Source: Pleurotus djamor
Taxonomy: Eukaryota > Basidiomycota > Agaricomycetes > Agaricales > Pleurotaceae
DNA: 26,015 bases
Direction: 5' to 3'
NCBI GenBank assembly: GCA_029747585.1
Contig: JAPEVF010000647.1
Location: forward strand, 1-26,015
A program made the position numbers and the translations under genes. How positions within the stretch are numbered: the first letter of the stretch is position 1; the number at the start of each line of letters is the position of its first letter. Below are positions 20,635 through 26,015 of the stretch, piece after piece. Below the pieces are notes generated by a model. The model worked only from the letters and a program-made list of their open reading frames with translations, was not told the origin of the DNA and did no database searches.

Positions 20635-21303
20635 TCGTGATGACGATTTGTACTCAATAACTATATATGTACTATGTTATTCGGAAAAGACCTCACCTGC
20701 AGAATGTACAATTTGCTACCCAATTCGCCTCTCCAAATCCTTTTCTTTTGTCAGATCGTTTTCCTCGTCGCACATCCTGCCGATGTTGATGTGTCTGGAA
20801 TCCAAGTCAGAGAGGGAGGTGCTTTTTCCCGACCCTAGGTCTGCCATCTGCCATCCATCGAGACTCACTCTTTTGGGTTAGCCCATTTGCGTCATCCCTT
20901 AGTCGCCTCCATTATCGCGACCTGCATCTTCTAACCCGAATTCCATGTAGGTCAGATAAATCCTCTGCAAAGGCACGGTCTTTGACATATAGCTTTCCAG
21001 ACACCACATTCGCGGGCCGATACGAAACCTACATAGAGATTCTACTCATCCCAAACTCATCCCTCGGAGGGCTCCATCTTGACGACTTCGACAGAACCTG
21101 ATCCATGTGACCGTGCGTCCTGTGTCTTCCTATGCTCTCGAGTCTTTGCGGACGCCTATCTCGCGAGCCGACCTGTTGAGGGTTCCTACTCGGTCCTTAT
21201 AGTCTGAGGAGAATGATCCATGTTCATTCACCCTGTGACAACGTGCGCTGAGGTATATAAACAAGCTTAAGGCGAGAAGGGTTGTCTGTATCTGCCTCAT
21301 CAA
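20635..21303. other. Intergenic region between peroxiredoxin and questin oxidase-like copy B
   Basis: These 669 bp hold the peroxiredoxin 3' end and the promoter of the next gene. No coding exon is supported. Confidence 0.5.
21254..21260 (+). promoter_or_regulatory. TATA box of questin oxidase-like copy B
   Basis: TATATAA lies 50 bp upstream of the ATG at 21304. The distance is close enough for a very short leader, and supports this ATG as the true start. Confidence 0.6.
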
Positions 21304-23028
21304 ATGACGGACGAATTTCTTGCTAAACTGTTCCCTACTCCCTCTACCCGCCCTCCTCACCCACTATCTCCAACGATTCTGCCTGGATCTACGCCAGAAT
21401 CAACAGCTACGGTGCGCAAAGTTCTTCAGGACAACCATAAGAATTGGCATCTCTTCTTCGATGATGCTGGTCGCCACAAGTGAGTGGTGTCTCTCAGCTA
21501 TCACTTCTATGTTTTGATGACACCCATTCCGCTGCATAGTCATGTTAGCCACCATATACTGGCAATCTGGTCTCTTGGCGCGAACTCCGAGGTTATCGAA
21601 GCAGCATACAAGTCTAACTGCGAGTACCTGCGCGCCGCTTCCAAGTCAGATGAACCCGTCACCGAAGAGAACTTTTTCGACCATTTGGGTGATTCGAGGT
21701 GGGCGGCTTGTTGTTCATCGATGACGGTCTATTCATAAATCACTAGCTACTATAACGCATACCTGGTCTACTTCACCGAAGTCCTCCAGAGGTCGACAAT
21801 CTCCGAAGTGCTCGAGAAGTATTTCTTTTCGAAAGAAATGAACTTTGATGCTGGGAAGAAGGCACATCCAGAATTGCTCAGTCGGTTCTTCCATGCTCTC
21901 ATACATCAGCTCATCCACATCGGATATGGACTCGAATTCAATATACCCGGGTTGATCATTGAAGGTTCCTTGTATTTGACCGTGTTCTTAGCCCCTTGTG
22001 TGGTCTGATGTGAGATATCTAGGACTCGCTGGAGCTGTCATTAGGAAAGCCTCATCCACCGCCGTGATTACTCCTGACTTGTTCAATGCTTTCCCTGCTG
22101 TCGTATGCCCAAGTGATCTCCCTATCCAAAAACTGGTCCTTGAAGAACAACCCTCTATCCGAAATGTCCACGCCCTGACAATAATGGCGCGGATCTTACA
22201 GGATAAACAGTTTGATGGGTTCACGCCTAACAAGCATCCTTCTGCATATTATCAAACTCTGAGCAAGTTCGGATCGATCATTAAGGAGTACGGCGAGCAA
22301 TGGACGCTCCACCCATCCGACCCACACATGATCGAGAACAAGTTTGAAGAGATTGTGTGGATGAATACTCTGATATATGGTCTCAGTTTCTGGGAGGGTG
22401 GAGATAAGATGTTCGCCGACTTCATATAGTAAGCCTGCCTCCTGCTGATCACTTTGTATTTTCAATGAAATCCTTCAGCATGCATCTCGTTACGTCGACA
22501 CTTTTCCTACCCGCTGTCCTCCGTTATCTTTCGCCTCGATCGCAAGCCATCCTTCTTCGTAGCTACTTCACCATCTGTCTCGTTTGGTGGGTCAGCCAAG
22601 GGCGGCAAGCGCTTCCTATCAAAGATTTCTTCTCTGCAGACACTGCATCCCCCATCCCACCTGGGGTGAAGCCCACACCTGTGGGATTCACATTCCCTTC
22701 TGTCGATTCTCCCTCAGCTTCGACTCCGAACCCGTGGCTTCCACTTATTCAATCCAGTATTGTTCATGTGGATGAGCACCTTCCGAAACTCATCAGAGCA
22801 TTGGCCCACTTTGCTGTTCTGTATGGAAACAAAGCGGCCCGAAATCCAGAATTTATCAAGACAGGCCTTCCGGGAGCAGAGCACTTGGACGGTACTCTGT
22901 TCATCAGAGTGGCGGGGATGTCGGCCAAATATATGGGTCGGACTAGAGATGGCGAGCATCCGGTCAAGTATAGAGAAGGGGACTCGTATATGGTTGCGAC
23001 GTTGTGGGGAGGGATCGATCGTCGCTAG
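21304..23028 (+). CDS. Questin oxidase-like protein (DUF4243), copy B, complete
   Basis: This has the same family as the gene at the left edge: Baeyer-Villiger-type oxidases known from anthraquinone-derived pathways. Five exons (21304..21479, 21540..21698, 21747..21964, 22023..22428, 22479..23028) give 502 residues with consistent phases, close to the family's usual size. Conserved blocks: NHKNWHLFFDDAGRHN, ILAIWSLGANSEVIEAAY, FFDHLGDSSYYNAYLVYF, LIHQLIHIGYGLEFNIPG, NVHALTIMARIL, WMNTLIYGLSFW, DFIYMHLVTSTLFLPAVL and AEHLDGTLFIRVAG near the end. Histidines in the HHI, HQLIHIG and YMHLVTS contexts are the likely active-site or structural ones; this is inference. The four introns fall at the same places as in copy A, so the two are duplicates, though their proteins have clearly diverged. 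A truncated FAD oxidase follows on the same strand. Confidence 0.9.
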
Positions 23029-23614
23029 TGAATTGGGCCGTACACCTACTATTTAACCCATAAATATGTGTTATAAGCTGCCCAAGCAATGATAAGCCAA
23101 GCTCTTAAGGGAAAATCTAGCAGACTCCAGACGCCTTTTCTCCTGAAGGTAGGCTCCTGACGACACAACTGCCCCCTATCAGGCAATTTCTGTTCGCTCC
23201 CGTTTTGCTCCCGTTGTCGTCACTGGCGATGGTGTTGAAACCTCTCTCAGGCCCCGTGGAAGATATCTAACGCATAGTCAACTGTTTTCAGTCAAAGAAG
23301 CTCTTCTTTGCCTCGTTTCTTCTCAAGGCTACACTACCTCTGGTAATCGGGATTACGTCCAGTTCCTCCTTCTGCGTCAGCAAACCCGGATTAGACTTCT
23401 CATCTTGGTTCGAACCTACCAAATTGTCTGAGCCCATTGTACTTTTATGTCTTGGGGCGGGCAGTAAAAAGATGGTGAGCAATTTGTGTTTACTCTGTAT
23501 TAGCAAGCTTTCTCAAGCAGTACGTATCACAGGTCCTTGGTTTGCTCCCAAAGACTCCTTCTGACGACGCCCAGACCACCTTTGGCCGCATTTGGGCATG
23601 ATTCCATCCAAGCA
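23029..23614. other. Region upstream of the truncated FAD oxidoreductase
   Basis: A complete berberine-bridge-type gene would have its signal peptide and FAD-binding domain here or further upstream. I could not find those motifs in any frame. Some frames stay open for 60-80 codons (23288-23540), but they match nothing I recognise. Confidence 0.45.
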
Positions 23615-24313
23615 ATGTCCATCAAAGCGGGTGCCGATGTATCGCAAACGGACCTATTCGACGATATGTTGGCTGTTCCCTATATTCCTGGCACCGACTC
23701 CATTCGCGGCAATACCAACCAACAGTCGTTGAGTGGAGAAGTCGACGATGCTTTCCCTTCTGGTCTTCGACGGATATTTTCGACTGTCACGCTCAAGGTC
23801 GATGTGGATATCGTTCTCGGTATTTACGAGAAGTGCCATGAACTCTTCGCGCCGCTTGTTGGCAAGCCACAATTACAGTGGTCTGCTTCGTTCCAGCCCA
23901 TTGCTGTCACGCATCTGCAGGCTACCGCGGCAAACGGCGGCACTCCCCTCGGTCTCTCTCCCACAGATGGTGATCTCATACGTAAGTCGTTTGCTCTCCG
24001 ACATATGCATCAAGTCCCTAACACACAATTTCCTAACTTTACTCTAGTCTTAAACCTCAATACCGTTTGGGCATCTCAGTCTGACGATGCTGCCATGGAG
24101 AGCGCAGTTCGCGGCGTGATCGCTTGGGCGACACAAGAGGCGCAAGCGCGTAACGTCCTCCACCACTGGCTATACTCTAACTATGCCCTCCCCGAGCAAG
24201 CAGTTTATCCATCCTATGGTACTGCTAACCACCTTCGCTTGAAGAGTATCCAAAGCACATATGATGCTGATTTCACATTCAAGCGTCTTTGGAAGGGTGG
24301 CTTCAAGATGTAA
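23615..24313 (+). pseudogene. 5'-truncated FAD-linked oxidoreductase (berberine bridge enzyme-like)
   Basis: Two exons (23615..23981 and 24048..24313) encode 210 residues matching only the C-terminal half of secreted BBE-like oxidases, which are normally about 480-520 residues. Visible blocks: TDLFDDMLAVPYI, then a substrate-domain stretch with STVTLKVDVDIVLGIYEKC, GGTPLGLSPTDGDLILLNLN across the splice, and the C-terminal BBE segment WLYSNYALPEQAVYPSYG and LKSIQSTYDADFTFKRLW. The FAD_binding_4 domain, with the residues that hold or bind FAD covalently, is absent. Without it no flavin oxidase activity is expected. The remaining exons are undamaged: no internal stop, and the intron still splices in phase. 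That fits recent truncation, an assembly fault, or an unannotated distant 5' part. The first usable ATG (23615) was taken; the frame is open a little further upstream from a TTG. Confidence 0.7.
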
Positions 24314-24554
24314 CTCCCCATTGACGGTTACAGAGTAACGTATTTGTCCGCCTATATTAATTCACCTAGTTAGACTGGGACTCTATATGGTCGCTTATTC
24401 TCTATGTACTTGTATAATTGGGTTCCCTATAGTCGTTCGAGAATAAACTTTTTCCAGTTGTAGCAGAGGTATGATTGAGTGGTGGGATCAGCGACGGATT
24501 AGTGCCGCATAGAATATGAAACCAGTGACTGAGTTCTAGTTGATTGATCAGGTC

Positions 24555-25405
24555 CTATGAGAGCTTTGGAGGTGTAGGAGAATCAGGTTTGTCTTCTTGG
24601 GGAGGAGTGGTGGTGTACGAATCCCGTTCTTCAGCCGTTTCTGACTTCGTGCCGGATGTATCAGGCGTCGATGCTGAAGGAGGCCGTGTAAGTTGGACGC
24701 GAGGCAAAGGTAGAGGTGTGTCGCGGAATTCCGCCCATCCTCCCCTCAAGCCAATCTCCACCACTCGTTCCAAAATCCTCGACAACTCATCATTCCTCTG
24801 GCGCTCCTCCCGAAGTTCGTCTTCCCATTTCGTAGCCAACAAATCCACCTTGGAAGTCAGCTCCGTCACCTTCGTCTCCAATTCATCTAGCTTGTCATCT
24901 ACACCTTCGCGTCGTTTCGACGTATTCCGAGACGACCGCCATGTTTCTCCGATGATCAGAGCTGCGGCCACGCTGAAGAGAAAGCCTTCAGCTAGGGCAT
25001 TGGCTCCGTTTTCGATGGCTCTGAGAAGCAAGAGTCAGTTTCCATCGTACAGAAAAGAGGCTCAGAGGAGCGCACCTCGTCTCTGATAGTGGCCGTATGT
25101 TCACGGCTGGTGACCCGAGCAAATTCGTGCGCATCCGAACTTCTACGCGATACATCCACTGCGCAAGGTCAACACAGAGACTTCGAAACCGCTCATGCCT
25201 AAGCAAGAAAGCAATGTATCAATCAAAGTCACAGGAAATTCTGAGGAAGAGACGGACTGCTTGGCTTGATTCTTGAGCTGAGCACTTATTGGCTTGGCTA
25301 ATGTCTCCACAACTTGAATTTCAGTGTTCAACGCCGAGAGGTCACATTTCGAGCATCAGCGATACTTACTCGGACAATAAGTGTGCCAATCTTGACGGTC
25401 GCCAT
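24555..25405 (-). CDS. OPA3: OPA3-like mitochondrial protein
   Basis: OPA3 family proteins are associated with mitochondrial membranes and affect mitochondrial shape and lipid metabolism; in humans they are linked to optic atrophy. Four exons (25370..25405, 25258..25304, 25076..25198, 24555..25020) give 223 residues. The start MATVKIGTLIVRTLAKPIS is near-identical to other fungal OPA3 starts, and it needs the acceptor GTGGAG at 25305-25306 rather than the CAAG a few bases before. Further family blocks: AKQHERFRSLCVDLAQWMYR, LRTNLLG-like RMRTNLLGSPAVNIRPLSE and ENGANALAEGFLFSVAAALI. A coiled coil (about residues 110-160: LDELETKVTELTSKVDLL) and a Pro/Ser/Thr-rich tail follow. Both are common in basidiomycete members. 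The gene converges on the FAD oxidase remnant. Confidence 0.93.
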
Positions 25406-25510
25406 CGTCGGTCGTTGTAGCTTTGAAGGAAGGAGAGTGAGACGTTGAAGAACGGCAAGGGACTCAAGTTGAAGGTTACTATTACGTAAAGGTTGGTTAT
25501 GTCCAGCACC

Positions 25511-25515
25511 AAAAA
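25511..25515 (-). terminator. RNA polymerase III terminator of tRNA-Gly
   Basis: On the minus strand a run of five T bases begins two bases after the 3' end of the tRNA (after GC), the usual simple pol III stop. Confidence 0.8.
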
Positions 25516-25517
25516 GC

Positions 25518-25597
25518 TACACCGAGCGGGAGTCGAACCCACGCCGCTTGCTACCCCAGCATGGAAGGCAAGCATGATACCGTTTCACCATCGGTGT
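25518..25597 (-). tRNA. tRNA-Gly(UCC) with a 9-nt intron
   Basis: The minus strand folds as a full cloverleaf. The acceptor stem ACACCGA pairs with TCGGTGT over 7 bp, with discriminator A. The D arm is GTGA-AACGGTA-TCAT-like (10-25 G-U, 11-24, 12-23, 13-22). The anticodon stem CTTGC pairs with GCAAG, and the T arm GTGGG-TTCGACT-CCCGC carries the B box. The loop reads C-T-TCC-A, then TGCTGGGGT (plus 25553..25561) and A. An intron at the canonical 37/38 site gives anticodon UCC and a mature length of 71 nt. A T5 terminator follows. It decodes GGA (and GGG by wobble). Confidence 0.93.
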
Positions 25598-26015
25598 CTT
25601 ACTATGCAACGACAGTTTTCATGCCATGAAATGCGAGACTTTCATTGGAGTACGGTATGGCGCCGAGACAGCCTCTCTCCAATGAAACATCACAGGCCGA
25701 AGTCGAGTCGGTTGAACCTCGTACTTATTATGGATTATTATTCGAAGCATGGACAATAATATTACTATACTCAGGTAAGACAATTGATATAACTTGTGAG
25801 TCTAAAACCTTGAAAAATCTGGTAGTGAGTCGGGACGATTAGGGATTAGAAGAAGATTCATAGAGAGGGAGTATGGCTCACCCGTGTCTAATCGTGGTAT
25901 GAATGGTAGTAAAGTAGCTTCATGCGTCAATCATCTGCGTTATGGGCACCAGATCTTCACCACCTGATGTGAACGTGCTCAGCGTGAAGACGGCTCCGGG
26001 ATGAAGGGTGTGAAC
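25598..26015. other. Right-edge noncoding region upstream of the tRNA
   Basis: No gene is supported in these 418 bp. The region contains an 11-bp inverted repeat (next entry) and, as read from the tRNA side, is its upstream flank. A gene from beyond the window could enter here, but no exon was recognised. Confidence 0.45.
25640..25687. repeat. Perfect 11-bp inverted repeat upstream of tRNA-Gly
   Basis: The arms TTTCATTGGAG (25640..25650) and CTCCAATGAAA (25677..25687) are exact reverse complements, with a 26-bp spacer. They lie 43 bp from the tRNA 5' end. tRNA flanks are common insertion sites for mobile elements, so this may be a terminal-repeat relic; no element body or target duplication was seen. 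Confidence 0.6.

Noticed and set aside
23288..23506. 72-codon minus-strand frame that could be a small gene
   Set aside because: No recognisable domain, no exon partners, and it sits where remnants of the FAD oxidase could be expected; too little support to call.
1..24313. Secondary-metabolite gene cluster built on the questin oxidases, methyltransferase and FAD oxidase
   Set aside because: There is no backbone synthase, pathway regulator or dedicated transporter. Housekeeping genes (AUR1, ATG22, peroxiredoxin, OPA3) are interleaved and the FAD oxidase is broken.
24544..25086. 180-codon open frame on the plus strand
   Set aside because: It is antisense to OPA3 exon 4 and low in complexity; the minus-strand protein is clearly conserved.

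Overview
This is a draft-quality stretch (single N bases at 4760 and 15676) of a basidiomycete nuclear genome, most likely an Agaricomycete. The evidence is the very short, frequent GT-AG introns (mostly about 47-65 nt), a class I hydrophobin, a DUF6534 seven-helix membrane protein and an F-box/leucine-rich-type protein, families expanded in mushrooms and their relatives. Exon models below were built by hand from splice consensus, reading phase and family resemblance. No alignment or transcript was available.

Layout, left to right: a questin-oxidase-like gene leaving the left edge (minus strand, 3' end cut); AUR1, the inositol phosphorylceramide synthase (plus), convergent with an intracellular-type GH43 glycosidase (minus); a divergent promoter, then the vacuolar transporter ATG22 (plus), convergent with a SigF-type NTF2-like protein (minus); another short divergent promoter, then a class I SAM methyltransferase (plus); a class I hydrophobin (plus); a secreted M36 fungalysin metalloprotease (minus); an F-box protein (minus); the DUF6534 membrane protein split into 17 exons (minus); a 1.5 kb gene-free stretch; a 1-Cys peroxiredoxin (plus); a second questin-oxidase-like gene (plus); a 5'-truncated FAD-linked oxidoreductase (plus); an OPA3-like mitochondrial protein (minus); and an intron-containing tRNA-Gly(UCC) (minus).

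Most genes are ordinary housekeeping or secretome genes: sphingolipid synthesis (AUR1), autophagic amino-acid export (ATG22), mitochondrial OPA3, peroxide detoxification, and surface or secreted products (hydrophobin, fungalysin). They do not form an obvious single pathway. The closest thing to an accessory theme is oxidative tailoring chemistry: two outward-facing questin-oxidase paralogues about 20 kb apart, a broken FAD oxidase beside one of them and a methyltransferase between them. No polyketide synthase, peptide synthetase or terpene cyclase is present, so a biosynthetic cluster is not supported.

The most unusual signals are structural: 7-, 12- and 14-nt micro-exons in the DUF6534 gene, an intron-like segment in the same gene that cannot be removed in frame, a perfect 18-bp palindrome between hydrophobin and fungalysin, and the missing FAD-binding half of the oxidase at 23.6 kb.
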